Assembly: GCA_900318865.1 (NCBI GenBank)
Contig: ONMF01000015.1
Span: 1-64,000 of the forward strand
DNA: 64,000 nucleotides
From: an uncultured Prevotellaceae bacterium
GTDB lineage: Bacteria > Bacteroidota > Bacteroidia > Bacteroidales > Muribaculaceae
Direction of reading: 5' to 3'
Shown piece by piece: positions 1-10,134 of the stretch (position 1 is its first letter; the number at the start of each line of letters is the position of its first letter). Position numbers and translations under genes: made by a program. The notes beneath the pieces were generated by a model. The model was not told the origin of the DNA. It saw nothing but the letters and a program-made list of their open reading frames with translations, and made no database searches.

Positions 1-350
1 TTCCTCGGAGAGGCACAATCAATACGCCCGGTGCCGCTCCGCCACGGCGTGATGCCAAAAGGAGGGTTGTGCCTCTTCGAGGAACATTGGCATTGCCGTT
101 GTTTTCCCCAGGTTTGGCGCATTCATGCGCCGAAACCTGGGGCTCTGTCAGCTTGTGCATCTTCGATGCACGGTTGTCACTGCAGCACGGTGGCATCTTC
201 GCCGCGTGGCACACTCCCTCGGCCCTGCGGGCCACTCCCCCTAACTTAGGGGAAGAGCTGCCACCCTCGCTACCTGCCGGTGCCCCCGGCCCTCCGGGCC
301 ACCCCCTCTACCTTAGAGGGGGACATAGTTGAGGAGTGTGTAAACCCTGC
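1..350. repeat. Hairpin array and duplicated palindromic unit upstream of pheT
   Basis: This gene-free stretch is built of inverted repeats. Arms at 1-19 and 66-84 are near-perfect complements (a long hairpin, possibly extending left of the window). Further hairpins lie at 106-142 (CCCCAGGTTT arm) and 155-171 (GTGCAT-CTTC-GATGCAC). Two copies of a roughly 42-bp unit follow at 215-256 and 284-325, each containing a GGCCCT-GGGCC palindrome and then a C-rich/TTAG/G-rich palindrome; they differ by compensating changes that keep the stems. Short reading frames here have no codon bias. Intergenic palindromic repeat family is the best reading; function is unknown. Confidence 0.6.
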
Positions 351-430
351 CTGGATACCGGCATCGCCGCAGGCAGGGAGTCCTGAAAGGGCTGCTGCAT
401 GGAATGAAAAAACGAAAAAAATGGGTCGCA

Positions 431-463
431 GTTGCCATTTGTCAAATTATTGCAGTATCTTTG
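431..463 (+). promoter_or_regulatory. Bacteroidetes-type promoter for pheT
   Basis: A -7 element TATCTTTG at 456-463 is preceded at 431-434 by GTTG with a 21-base spacer, matching the TTTG-N19-21-TAnnTTTG pattern of the Bacteroidetes primary sigma factor. It lies 45 bases before the pheT start. Confidence 0.55.
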
Positions 464-507
464 TGGGTTAAAATCCGAAAAATCACTAAAACCGACATAA
501 AAAGTTT

Positions 508-2973
508 ATGAATATTTCGTACAAATGGCTGCGGCGTTACATCGACACCGACCTCACTCCCGACCAGGTGAGTGAGGCGCTGACGTCGCTGGGCCTTGAA
601 GTGGGCGCGCTGGAGCGCGTCGAGACCATTCGTGGCGGACTGCGTGGACTCGTAGTGGGCCACGTGCTGACTTGCGTGGAGCACCCCAACAGCGACCACC
701 TGCACATCACCACAGTTGACCTGGGCGACGGCAACGCGCCGGTGCAGATTGTGTGCGGCGCACCCAATGTGGCCGCCGGTCAAAAAGTGATTGTGGCCAC
801 CGTGGGCACCAAGCTCTACGACGGCGACAAGGAATTCACCATCAAGCGCGGCAAAATCCGCGGCGAGGAATCGCTGGGCATGATTTGTGCCGAGGATGAG
901 ATTGGCGTGGGCACAAGCCACGACGGCATCATCGTGCTGCCCGAGGACACCCCCGCCGGCATGCCCGCAGCTCAATACTACGGCGTGGAGGACGACTGGA
1001 TGATTGAGGTGGACCTCACGCCTAACCGCATCGACGGCGCCAGCCACTACGGCGTGGCACGCGACCTGTGGGCCTGGATGCAACGGCACGGCAAGGCCGG
1101 CAAGCTGAACAAGCCCGAGGCCGCAGGCTTCAAGGCCGACCGCCCCGACGGAGCCATCGGCGTGACCGTGGACAACGCCGAGGCATGCCCGCGCTACAGC
1201 GGCCTGACCATTCGCGGCGTGAAGGTGCAGGAAAGCCCCAAGTGGCTGCGCGACCTGCTGCTGGCCGTGGGCCAACGTCCCATCAACAACATTGTGGACG
1301 TGACCAACTACATCCTGCTGGGCATGGGCCAGCCGATGCACTGCTTCGACCTGGCCAAGGTGAAGGGCGACCATGTGGTGGTCAAGACTGTGACCCCAGG
1401 CACCAAGTTTGTGACCCTCGACGGCGTGGAGCGCACCCTCACCGACCGCGACCTGATGATTTGCAACGCCCAGGAGCCCATGTGCATAGGCGGCGTGTTC
1501 GGCGGGCTGGACTCGGGTGTGACCGAAACGACGACCGATGTGTTTTTGGAGAGCGCCTATTTCCACCCCACCTGGATCAGGAAAACGGCACGGCGGTTCG
1601 GTCTGAACACCGACGCATCATTCCGCTTTGAGCGCGGCATCGACCCCAATGCCACCGTCGACAACCTGAAACTGGCCGCCATGCTCATCAAGGAGGTGGC
1701 CGGTGGAGAAATCTGCGGCGAGGTGGTCGATGTGAAGGCGCACGACTTCCCGGGCTTCGAGGTGAGCCTGCGCTACGACTATGTGCACAACCTCATCGGC
1801 AAGGAAATCGGGCACGACACCATCAAGCAGATTGTGCGCAGCCTGGAGATGACCGTCACCGCCGAGGACGACGAGCACCTGGAGCTGGTGGTGCCCACCT
1901 ACCGCGTGGACGTGCAGCGGCCGTGCGACGTGGTGGAAGACATCCTACGCGTGTACGGATACAACAACGTGGAGATTGGCGAATCGGTGCGCAGCACGCT
2001 GTCGATCAAGGGCGAAGTGGACTACTGCGACGACATGCAGGAGCACATCAGCAACCAGCTCACCGCCATCGGTTACCACGAGATGATGAACAACTCACTC
2101 ACCGCAGCGGCCTACTACACCGAGATGGAAAGCTATCCTGAGGCCGAATGTGTGCACATCATGAACCCGCTGAGCAGCGACCTGAACGTGATGCGCCCCA
2201 CCCTGCTCATGGGCGGTCTGGAAAGCATCGCGCGCAATATCAACCGCAAAAACGCCAATCTGCGACTCTACGAGTTCGGAAACGTCTACCACTACGACGG
2301 CAGCGCCAGCCAGGAAGTGAAAGCACTGGCCCCCTACAGCGAGCACACCGAGCTGGGACTGTGGCTCACCGGGCAGACGCACGACGAGGCCTGGATCGAC
2401 AAGGCCCGTGCCACGAGCGTCTACGACCTGAAGACCACGCTGGAGAACGTGCTCGCCGGCATGGGCATCCAGCTCAAGGATCTGGAAGTGGAGCAAGGTC
2501 AGGACGACACCATAGCCCCCGCACTGATTTACCGCCAACGAGGCGGCAAGACGGTGGCCGAGCTGGGCGTGGTGAGCGACAAGCTGCTCAAGCGCATGGA
2601 CGTGGACCAGCCCGTGTACTACGCCCACGTGCACTGGCAGGCGGCATGCCGCATGGCATCGAAGCACGACATCAAGTACTACGACCTGCCCAAGACTCTG
2701 CCCGTGCGCCGCGACCTGGCACTGCTGGTCGACAACGGCGTCACCTATGCCGACATCCGCCGCGTGGTGGAGCAGAGCGAGCGCAAGCTGCTCAAGGGCG
2801 TGAACCTCTTCGACGTGTACGAGAGCAAGAAGCTGGAGGCCGGCAAGAAGTCTTACGCCATCAGCCTGACCCTGCAGGACGATGTGAAGACCCTGCAAGA
2901 GAAGCAAATCGACGCCATCATGAGCAAGGTTATCAAGAACCTGGAAACCCAGCTCGGCGCCAAGCTGCGATAA
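508..2973 (+). CDS. pheT: Phenylalanine--tRNA ligase beta subunit
   Basis: Beta chain of the heterotetrameric PheRS, which charges tRNA-Phe in the cytoplasm. The 821 residues match bacterial PheT in length and order: an N-terminal EMAP/tRNA-binding domain (about 40-150, with HPNSDHLHITTVDLGDG and CGAPNVAAGQ), B3/B4 editing domain (about 210-370, with NNIVDVTNYILLGMGQPMHCFD), B5 domain (about 405-475), the catalytic-like core, and the C-terminal FDX-ACB anticodon-binding domain (about 725-821, with LPVRRDLALLVD). The start MNISYKWLRRYID is the canonical PheT N-terminus. pheS is not in the window, so the two subunit genes are separated here. yebC follows 49 bases later on the same strand. Confidence 0.97.
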   Translation: MNISYKWLRRYIDTDLTPDQVSEALTSLGLEVGALERVETIRGGLRGLVVGHVLTCVEHPNSDHLHITTVDLGDGNAPVQIVCGAPNVAAGQKVIVATVGTKLYDGDKEFTIKRGKIRGEESLGMICAEDEIGVGTSHDGIIVLPEDTPAGMPAAQYYGVEDDWMIEVDLTPNRIDGASHYGVARDLWAWMQRHGKAGKLNKPEAAGFKADRPDGAIGVTVDNAEACPRYSGLTIRGVKVQESPKWLRDLLLAVGQRPINNIVDVTNYILLGMGQPMHCFDLAKVKGDHVVVKTVTPGTKFVTLDGVERTLTDRDLMICNAQEPMCIGGVFGGLDSGVTETTTDVFLESAYFHPTWIRKTARRFGLNTDASFRFERGIDPNATVDNLKLAAMLIKEVAGGEICGEVVDVKAHDFPGFEVSLRYDYVHNLIGKEIGHDTIKQIVRSLEMTVTAEDDEHLELVVPTYRVDVQRPCDVVEDILRVYGYNNVEIGESVRSTLSIKGEVDYCDDMQEHISNQLTAIGYHEMMNNSLTAAAYYTEMESYPEAECVHIMNPLSSDLNVMRPTLLMGGLESIARNINRKNANLRLYEFGNVYHYDGSASQEVKALAPYSEHTELGLWLTGQTHDEAWIDKARATSVYDLKTTLENVLAGMGIQLKDLEVEQGQDDTIAPALIYRQRGGKTVAELGVVSDKLLKRMDVDQPVYYAHVHWQAACRMASKHDIKYYDLPKTLPVRRDLALLVDNGVTYADIRRVVEQSERKLLKGVNLFDVYESKKLEAGKKSYAISLTLQDDVKTLQEKQIDAIMSKVIKNLETQLGAKLR

Positions 2974-3022
2974 ACCGAAAAAACAAAACATCAAATAACC
3001 ACACAACACTTTACACACTACT

Positions 3023-3757
3023 ATGGGAAGAGCTTTTGAATACCGCAAAGCAAGAAAACTGAAACGCTGGGGCAGCATGTCGCGCACGTTCACCAAGATT
3101 GGAAAGGAAATCACCATGGCCGTCAAGGCCGGTGGACCCGACCCCTCGTCCAACTCGCGCCTGCGCGCCCTCATGGCCAACGCCAAGGCGGCCAACATGC
3201 CGAAGGACACCGTGGAACGCGCCATCAAGAAGGCCAGCGAGAAAGATGCCAGTGATTACAAGGAGGTCATCTACGAAGGATTTGCCCCCCACGGAATCGC
3301 TGTGCTGGTGGAGACGGCCACCGACAACACCACCCGCACCGTGGCCAACCTGCGCAACTACTTCAACAAGAAAGGCGGCTCGCTGGGCAACTCGGGCACC
3401 GTGGCGTTCATGTTCTCGCACAAATGCTATTTCCACGTCACGCCCAAGGACGGCATCGAGCTCGATGACCTGGAGCTGGAACTGATCGACTGCGGAGCCG
3501 AGGACTTCGACCAAGACGAGGAAGAACTGCTCATCTCGGGCGCTTTCGAGGCCAATGGCGACATCCAGAAGTATCTGGAGGACAACGGCTTTGAAATCAA
3601 AAGCTCGGAATTTGTCTATGAGCCGGCCGATTACAAGGAACTCACCGCCGAGCAGCAGGCCGACGTGGAGGCACTCATTGAGGCTGTGGAAGAGGACGAC
3701 GATGTGCAGAACGTGTTCACCAACATGCAAGCTGCCGACGACGGCGGCGCCGAGTAA
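3023..3757 (+). CDS. YebC/PmpR family regulatory protein
   Basis: A 244-residue YebC/PmpR family member. The family is described both as DNA-binding regulators and, more recently, as factors easing ribosome stalling; which applies here cannot be told. The N-terminus MGRAFEYRKARKLKRW, the segment FTKIGKEITMAVKAGG-DP-SNSRLR, and NMPKDTVERAIKKA are family hallmarks; FAPHGIAVLVE marks the second domain. The very acidic C-terminus (EEDDDVQNVFTNM) is also typical. It lies 49 bases after pheT and is followed by a strong hairpin terminator at 3781-3823, so the two genes probably form a short operon. Confidence 0.93.
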   Translation: MGRAFEYRKARKLKRWGSMSRTFTKIGKEITMAVKAGGPDPSSNSRLRALMANAKAANMPKDTVERAIKKASEKDASDYKEVIYEGFAPHGIAVLVETATDNTTRTVANLRNYFNKKGGSLGNSGTVAFMFSHKCYFHVTPKDGIELDDLELELIDCGAEDFDQDEEELLISGAFEANGDIQKYLEDNGFEIKSSEFVYEPADYKELTAEQQADVEALIEAVEEDDDVQNVFTNMQAADDGGAE

Positions 3758-3780
3758 ACACTGCGCAGCCATAAACCACA

Positions 3781-3823
3781 ATCACCCCTCTCATTTCTGC
3801 CGAAGTGAGAGGGGTGATGTTTT
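3781..3823. terminator. Bidirectional terminator between yebC and tdh
   Basis: A perfect 13-bp stem (ATCACCCCTCTCA at 3781-3793 with its complement at 3806-3818) is followed by GTTTTTT on the plus strand. The convergent genes on either side suggest it serves both. Confidence 0.85.
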
Positions 3824-3841
3824 TTGGCCGGGCTCTGAAGT

Positions 3842-4801
3842 TTACTGCTGCGGAAGCAGTTTCAGGCGCAGTTTCTCCAGCATGTCGCGCGTCATGGCAT
3901 CGAGGTCGTACTTTGGCTTCCATCCCCACTCCATGCGCGCACAGGTGTCGTCGAGCTTGTTGGGCCACGAGTCGGCGATGGCCTGCCGCAGCGGGTCGAT
4001 CTCATAGACCATCTCGAAATCAGGCACATATTGCTTGATTTTTTTGTAAATCACCTCGGGGTCGAAGCTCATGGATGCAATGTTGAACGAATTGCGATGC
4101 CGCAATTTGCGCTCCGGGGCCTCCATGATTTCGATAGCGGCACGCAGGGCATCGGGCATATACATCATGTCCATGAGCGTTCCGGCGGCAATGGGGCAGT
4201 GAAATTTCTCGCCACGCACAGCACTGTAATAGATGTCGACGGCATAGTCGGTGGTGCCTCCACCGGGAGGCGTGACATAAGAAATCAGGCCCGGAAAACG
4301 CACCGAGCGGGTGTCGACACCATATTTCAACGCATAATAATTGCTGAGCAACTCGCCGGTGACCTTCGTCACGCCGTACATGGTGCGCGGCTGCTGAATG
4401 GTGTCCTGCGGGGTACCATCCTTGGGGGCATTGGGTCCAAAAGAGCCGATGGAACTGGGGGTGAACACGGCACAATGCTTCTCACGCGCCACCTCCAGCA
4501 CATTGAGCAATCCGTCGATACCGATGTGCCAAGCCAGCTGGGGCTTCGACTCGGCCACCGCACTGAGCAGTGCCGCCAGGTTGTAAATGGTGTCGATGTG
4601 ATAGCGGTCGACGGCTTCGGCTATCTGCGCCGCATTGGTGATGTCGACCACCATCGACGGCCCGCTCTCGGCCAGAGCCCCCTTGGGCTCGGCGCCGGGG
4701 ATATAGCCTGCCACGATGTCGCCGGTGTATATTTCTCTCAGTTTCATGGTCAGTTCCGAGCCTATCTGGCCAGTGGAACCGATAACCAACACATTTTTCA
4801 T
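3842..4801 (-). CDS. tdh: NAD-dependent epimerase-fold L-threonine 3-dehydrogenase
   Basis: Short-chain (extended SDR) type threonine dehydrogenase, oxidising L-threonine to 2-amino-3-ketobutyrate with NAD+. The 319 residues open with the Rossmann motif VIGSTGQIGSE (GxxGxxG), contain the catalytic YGVTK (YxxxK) and the SDR substrate-loop PGLISYVTPPGGGTTDYAV typical of this TDH class. The strongest functional evidence is its divergent neighbour kbl, the enzyme that uses its product; the 141-bp spacer carries a minus-strand TAACTTTG (4836-4843). A generic NAD-dependent epimerase annotation is the alternative, but family motifs and context favour TDH. Confidence 0.88.
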   Translation of the reverse strand: MKNVLVIGSTGQIGSELTMKLREIYTGDIVAGYIPGAEPKGALAESGPSMVVDITNAAQIAEAVDRYHIDTIYNLAALLSAVAESKPQLAWHIGIDGLLNVLEVAREKHCAVFTPSSIGSFGPNAPKDGTPQDTIQQPRTMYGVTKVTGELLSNYYALKYGVDTRSVRFPGLISYVTPPGGGTTDYAVDIYYSAVRGEKFHCPIAAGTLMDMMYMPDALRAAIEIMEAPERKLRHRNSFNIASMSFDPEVIYKKIKQYVPDFEMVYEIDPLRQAIADSWPNKLDDTCARMEWGWKPKYDLDAMTRDMLEKLRLKLLPQQ

Positions 4802-4942
4802 TGATGCTACTAATTATGTCGAGTGTTAAGCACGGCAAAGTTACAATAATTTTTGATGTTTTCTTTTAAAATCAAATAATTTTTATGAACTTTGTGGTCA
4901 ATGAAGACCACCGAATAGAAAACTAATTAACTATAACAATTC

Positions 4943-6133
<1,191 letters not shown>

Positions 6134-6163
6134 GGCGAAATTTTCACAAAGACTTAACGACGA

Positions 6164-6204
6164 CGAGGGGGGCGGTGCCTGTTTGGCACCGCCCCCCCTC
6201 GTTT
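6164..6204. terminator. Terminator between convergent kbl and LD-carboxypeptidase
   Basis: A GC-rich stem (CGAGGGGGGCGGTGCC at 6164-6179, complement at 6185-6201) with a TGTTT loop is followed by TTT on the plus strand. It sits between two convergent genes. Confidence 0.85.
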
Positions 6205-6246
6205 ACGCCCGTGTCATTCAAATAAAACCCGATGAGCGATCATCAA

Positions 6247-7251
6247 TCATCTGAACTGCAATGTGGTGGCCACCGGCGTGACGTTGAGCGTGGCTTCGCA
6301 GCCCTCGAGCATGGGAAAATTCCACGACTCATCATGACTCACCGGGAAATCGAAGCACACGGGGATGTCGCGCCCATGCATAAACAGGTTGATATACTCG
6401 CTGAGCATCTGATTCATCGACTCATACCCCCCCGCGGGAGAATAATCGGTGAAACGCCCCACGATGATGCCCTTCACCTGGCCGAGGACCCCCTTGTGAT
6501 GGAGCTGGGTGAGCATGCTGGCCACCCGCGCCATCGACTCGCCCACATCCTCAAAGAAAAGGATGATGTCGCGCCCCTTGATGTAGTCACGGTCAAGGAA
6601 ATCATACTTCTTGCTCCCCGAAAAATTGCTGGTGAAAACCGCCATGTTGCCACCCAGCACGATGCCCGTGGCATGGCCGGGATGGTTGAAGGGGTTGGCC
6701 GGAACGGTGTAGTCAGGGCGCTCGCCCATAAGGGCGTCGCGCAGCAGCAGGTTGATACTGTCGTTGGCACCCTTGCCGGCAAGGGCACCGCCCATGTTGG
6801 CATGCAGGCTCATGTTTCCGGCACGCACCTCGGCACTGTGCAGGGCGGTGATGTCGCTGTAACCCACCAGCCACTTGGGATTGCGCTTCATGGCGTCAAT
6901 CAGCTCGTCGTTGATGAGCATGGCCGAGCCATAACCACCGCGGGTGGCGATGATGGCCTTGATGGACTTGTCGCGCAACAAGCGCAGCAACTCGGCCCGC
7001 CGTTGCTCCACGGTGCCGGCATACATGTGGTACTTGTTCAACGCCAAGGGACTCACCACCGGTTCAAAGCCCCACTGGCGCAGCACCTGGGCTGCACGCT
7101 CGGGAGCGGTGGAGTCGCCCGGCGTGCTGGCCGGCGACATGATGGCGATTTTATCACCCGGCTTGAGCGCTTGCGGCGCTTTTGGATTCTTCACTGCCAT
7201 AACTGTGAGTGCGGTCATAACCACCAATAACAAACAAGAAATTCTATTCAT
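6247..7251 (-). CDS. Exported LD-carboxypeptidase, peptidase family S66 (copy 1)
   Basis: S66 serine peptidase, a family that removes the terminal D-alanine from tetrapeptide muropeptides. The 334 residues carry the family catalytic triad in order: Ser132 in GYSDITALH, Glu234 in LFFEDVGE and His306 in FPVSHDE; the oxyanion-loop segment ATRGGYGSAML precedes them. Residues 1-20 form a hydrophobic signal-like segment, so the protein is probably exported, unlike cytosolic LdcA of E. coli. It is the last gene of a pepP-S66-S66 operon, 24 bases after its paralogue, and ends at the terminator 6164-6204. Confidence 0.9.
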   Translation of the reverse strand: MNRISCLLLVVMTALTVMAVKNPKAPQALKPGDKIAIMSPASTPGDSTAPERAAQVLRQWGFEPVVSPLALNKYHMYAGTVEQRRAELLRLLRDKSIKAIIATRGGYGSAMLINDELIDAMKRNPKWLVGYSDITALHSAEVRAGNMSLHANMGGALAGKGANDSINLLLRDALMGERPDYTVPANPFNHPGHATGIVLGGNMAVFTSNFSGSKKYDFLDRDYIKGRDIILFFEDVGESMARVASMLTQLHHKGVLGQVKGIIVGRFTDYSPAGGYESMNQMLSEYINLFMHGRDIPVCFDFPVSHDESWNFPMLEGCEATLNVTPVATTLQFR

Positions 7252-7275
7252 TGCGAATGATGAGTAAATGATTGA

Positions 7276-8277
7276 TTAGTCTTTAAAATACTTCAAGGGC
7301 ATGTTGAAGTCGAGCGACACGCTGTCGTCGGCCACGGTGAGCGTCACCGGGCAGCCTTCAATCATGGGATAGTTCCGGCGGCCGATGTGACCCGTGGGAA
7401 AACCGTAACAAACGGGAATCTTGGAATCCTTGAGATACAGGTTAAACATTTCGTACATATCGTCCCAGCCATTTTCCCTGCGATAATCGTTGAAATGGCC
7501 TATGATGAGTCCCTTGATGTGGTTCAGCACGCCTCGGAGCTTGAGCTGGTGCAGCATGCGGTCCACGTGCTGGAAATTCTCATGCGTGTCCTCGATGAAC
7601 AAAATCACGTCGAAGCGCGAAATCAGGTCGCGGTTGAGGCAGTCGTAGGGGCTCTCGGCCAGATCGGTGAGCACGCTCATATTGCCGCCCACCAGGATGC
7701 CCTGTGCGCGCCCTTTGACGTTGTATTCATGCGCGGGAACTTTATAGGACGGCATCTTGCCCATGAGCAGGTATTGCAGGGCCCGGCAAGTGCTGTCGTC
7801 GCGGCCGATGGGGTCGCACATGTTGGCATGGATGCTCATCACGCCGGCACACACCTCGGCACTGTGCAGAGCAGTGATGTCGCTGTAGCCAATCACCCAC
7901 TTGGGATTGCGCCTGAACTCATCGAGCGGTATCTCGCACAACAGCTGTGCCGAGCCGTAGCCGCCGCGTGTGCACATGATGGCCTTGATGCTGGTGTCGC
8001 GCAAGGCCCACAGCAAGTCCTCACGGCGCTGCTTCACCGTTCCGGCGAAACTGCGGAAGCGCTTGCCCACCGCACGCCCCACCACAGGCTGGTAGCCCCA
8101 GCGCGTGAGATGCTTGATGCCGCTGTCCACGATGGAATAAGGGTGGGCGCTGGCCGGTGCTATGATGGCCACCTTGTCGCCGGGCCGCAGAAAAGCCGGC
8201 GCTCTCGTGGGCACACGTGCCGCCGTGAGCATGAGCAGCGCCACCAGGCCGATAAGTGAAAAGATGGTCTTTCGCAT
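7276..8277 (-). CDS. Exported LD-carboxypeptidase, peptidase family S66 (copy 2)
   Basis: Paralogue of the next gene downstream, 333 residues with the same architecture: hydrophobic N-terminal signal-like segment (1-20), CTRGGYGSAQLL, Ser132 in GYSDITALHSAEV, Glu229 in LFIEDTHEN and His297 in FPTGHIG. All three catalytic positions are kept, so both copies are likely active. The two proteins share the core motifs but differ in much surface sequence, suggesting an old duplication and different substrates or compartments. It lies 28 bases after pepP and 24 bases before copy 1. Confidence 0.9.
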   Translation of the reverse strand: MRKTIFSLIGLVALLMLTAARVPTRAPAFLRPGDKVAIIAPASAHPYSIVDSGIKHLTRWGYQPVVGRAVGKRFRSFAGTVKQRREDLLWALRDTSIKAIMCTRGGYGSAQLLCEIPLDEFRRNPKWVIGYSDITALHSAEVCAGVMSIHANMCDPIGRDDSTCRALQYLLMGKMPSYKVPAHEYNVKGRAQGILVGGNMSVLTDLAESPYDCLNRDLISRFDVILFIEDTHENFQHVDRMLHQLKLRGVLNHIKGLIIGHFNDYRRENGWDDMYEMFNLYLKDSKIPVCYGFPTGHIGRRNYPMIEGCPVTLTVADDSVSLDFNMPLKYFKD

Positions 8278-8305
8278 GGTCGATCGAACGTGAGCGGGTG
8301 GATGA

Positions 8306-9703
8306 TTACTGATTCATGAATTCCTCCACCTCGGCGGGGTGATAGGGGATGCGGTCCTTGCCCAGGAAGCGGCAGCCGTCGGCCGTGATGAGCACATCGT
8401 CCTCGATGCGTATGCCGCCGAAGTCTTTGTAGGTCTCCAGCAGGTCGAAGTTGAGGAACTCGGCGCAGTGCCCGCTGGCGCGCCAGTCGTCGATAAGGGC
8501 GGGGATGAAGTAGATGCCGGGCTCGTCGGTGACGACAAAGCCTTCTTGCAGCCGGCGCCCCATGCGCAGGCAGTTGGTACCGAACTGCTCCAGGTTGGGC
8601 CGGGTCTCTTCATCGAACCCCACATAGATTTGCCCCAGGCCTTCCATGTCGTGAACGTCCATTCCCATCATGTGGCCCAATCCGTGCGGCAGGAACATGG
8701 CATGGGCACCGGCTGCCACAGCCTCGTCCACATCGCCACGCATGAGGCCCAGCTCCTTCAGGCGCTCGGTCATGCGGCGGCACACGGCAAAGTGAACATC
8801 CATCCATTTCACGCCCGGCCGGGCCACGCTCAGCGCCAAGTCGTGACACTCCTCCACAATGGTGTAGATGTCGAGCTGGCGCTGCGTGTATCGGCCGCTC
8901 ACCGGCATGGTGCGCGTGTGGTCGCTGCAATAGTTGTTGACCGTCTCGGCACCGGCATCGCACAAGGCCAGCCGTCCAGCTTCAAGCACTGCGAGCGACG
9001 GATTGCCGTGCATGATTTCGCCATGCTGCGAGAAGATGGTGGCGAAACTCTCGTGAGCACCCAGGCTGTGGGCCATGCCGTCGACCTGGCCGCCGATGTA
9101 TTTCTCGGTGACACCCGGCCGCACCAGCCGCATGGCCGTGGTGTGCATCTGGTAACCGATGGCGGCGGCACGCTCCAGTTCCTCGATTTCCTCGGCCGTC
9201 TTGACACTGCGCATGTCAATCACCGCCATGCGCAACGTGTGCGACACCGCACCGGCCTGCTCGGCAGGATGGATGCCCAGCAAGTCCATGATTTGGATTT
9301 TGGTGTCGTGGCGGTAAGGCGGCAGGAAATGGATGGTGCGTCCCTTGGCACGGGCCTCGTCGCACATCTGTTTCAGCGCCTTCATGGGCGCTGTGTGCTC
9401 CACGCCCACCTGCGCGGCCATCGTGGCCACGTCGTCAACCGAGCCGTACCACACAATGTCCTCTATATCGATATCATCGCCCACAAGCGTCTCGCGGTCA
9501 TTGTCCACGTCGATGACACCCACCAGTCCATCGCGGTTCTGCCCGAAGTAATATAAAAAGGTGGAGTCCTGACGGAAGGGGTAATAGGCATTTGCCGGAT
9601 AGTTGCATGGCGCCTCGTTGTTGCCGAACAACAGAATCAACCCGCTTTTCACCCGGCGCTTGAGCTCGCTGCGGCGGCTCACATAAGTTTCTTTGCTGAA
9701 CAT
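8306..9703 (-). CDS. Xaa-Pro aminopeptidase (aminopeptidase P, M24B)
   Basis: Metallopeptidase that removes N-terminal residues preceding proline; 465 residues, in line with aminopeptidase P of Bacteroidetes. An N-terminal creatinase-like domain (about 1-170) with FLYYFGQNRDGLVGVIDVD is followed by the pita-bread catalytic domain. Dinuclear metal ligands are visible in CDAGAE (Asp), CSDHTRTMPVSG (Asp), LPHGLGHMMG (His), VTDEPGIYF (Glu) and GGIRIEDDVLI (Glu). No signal peptide, so cytoplasmic. First gene of an operon with two S66 peptidases; a promoter fits at 9743-9773. Confidence 0.94.
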   Translation of the reverse strand: MFSKETYVSRRSELKRRVKSGLILLFGNNEAPCNYPANAYYPFRQDSTFLYYFGQNRDGLVGVIDVDNDRETLVGDDIDIEDIVWYGSVDDVATMAAQVGVEHTAPMKALKQMCDEARAKGRTIHFLPPYRHDTKIQIMDLLGIHPAEQAGAVSHTLRMAVIDMRSVKTAEEIEELERAAAIGYQMHTTAMRLVRPGVTEKYIGGQVDGMAHSLGAHESFATIFSQHGEIMHGNPSLAVLEAGRLALCDAGAETVNNYCSDHTRTMPVSGRYTQRQLDIYTIVEECHDLALSVARPGVKWMDVHFAVCRRMTERLKELGLMRGDVDEAVAAGAHAMFLPHGLGHMMGMDVHDMEGLGQIYVGFDEETRPNLEQFGTNCLRMGRRLQEGFVVTDEPGIYFIPALIDDWRASGHCAEFLNFDLLETYKDFGGIRIEDDVLITADGCRFLGKDRIPYHPAEVEEFMNQ

Positions 9704-9742
9704 ATCAATATCTGTTTTAATACCATTTGTTTATTAGAATGG

Positions 9743-9773
9743 CAAAGTTATTGATTTTTCGGCGTAAAAACAA
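9743..9773 (-). promoter_or_regulatory. Promoter of the pepP-S66-S66 operon
   Basis: Minus-strand TAACTTTG (9743-9750) with TTG at 9771-9773 and a 20-base spacer, placed about 40 bases ahead of the pepP start. Confidence 0.6.
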
Positions 9774-9807
9774 GCAATCAAGCAGTAATAGTAAGTTGCT
9801 GGACGAA

Positions 9808-9842
9808 TGCAATGCAGGCCGGCAATCCATGATTACCGGCCT
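9808..9842. other. Hairpin downstream of tRNA-Leu
   Basis: A near-perfect stem containing CAGGCCGG and CCGGCCTG flanks a short ATCCATGAT loop just 3' of the minus-strand tRNA gene. No long T-run follows on the minus strand, so it may be a processing or weak termination structure rather than a classic terminator. Confidence 0.4.
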
Positions 9843-9845
9843 GTG

Positions 9846-9930
9846 TGGTGCCCAAGAAAGGACTCGAACCTTCACGCCTCGCGGCACACGCACCTGAAAC
9901 GTGCGCGTCTACCAATTCCGCCACTTGGGC
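9846..9930 (-). tRNA. tRNA-Leu (anticodon CAG)
   Basis: Reading the minus strand, the acceptor GCCCAAG pairs with CTTGGGC, followed by discriminator A and an encoded CCA. The D-loop GGAATTGGTAGACG and the T-arm GGTTCGAGTCC are standard. The anticodon stem CACGT/GCGTG closes the loop TTCAGGT, giving CAG (leucine, CUG codons). The long variable arm (GCCGCGAGGC) is class II, as leucine tRNAs require. A TATCTTTG promoter element lies just upstream (9942-9949 on the minus strand). Confidence 0.96.
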
Positions 9931-9941
9931 ATTTGCGAGTG

Positions 9942-9971
9942 CAAAGATAATACTTTTTTTTCACCCACAAG
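9942..9971 (-). promoter_or_regulatory. Promoter of tRNA-Leu
   Basis: Minus-strand TATCTTTG (9942-9949) with CTTG at 9968-9971; the 18-base spacer is slightly short of the usual 19-21. Confidence 0.5.
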
Positions 9972-10134
9972 CGTTTTTTGAGAAAAAAATCAAAAAAATC
10001 GGTGCAATGTCGGCAAGAATCAGTAGATGAATGGCGATGAAGGCAGGTCGCCCACCGACTTGGGACTGGTGCCCAAAGCGGCAACCCACAAAAAAGTGAC
10101 ACCCGCAATTTTCCACAGCGCCATGCATGGCCCC

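Noticed and set aside
31..471. Three overlapping short reading frames before pheT
   Set aside because: They cross hairpins and the duplicated palindromic unit and show Pro/Cys-rich random composition.
442..1566. A 374-residue antisense reading frame opposite pheT
   Set aside because: It is one of many long frames opposite GC-rich genes; its composition is biased (Val/His/Ala-rich) and no domain is visible. PheT on the other strand is certain.
9845..10030. Small frame beginning MVPKKGLEPSRLAAHAPE over the tRNA
   Set aside because: This peptide is the familiar mistranslation of a tRNA gene; the tRNA-Leu structure is complete.
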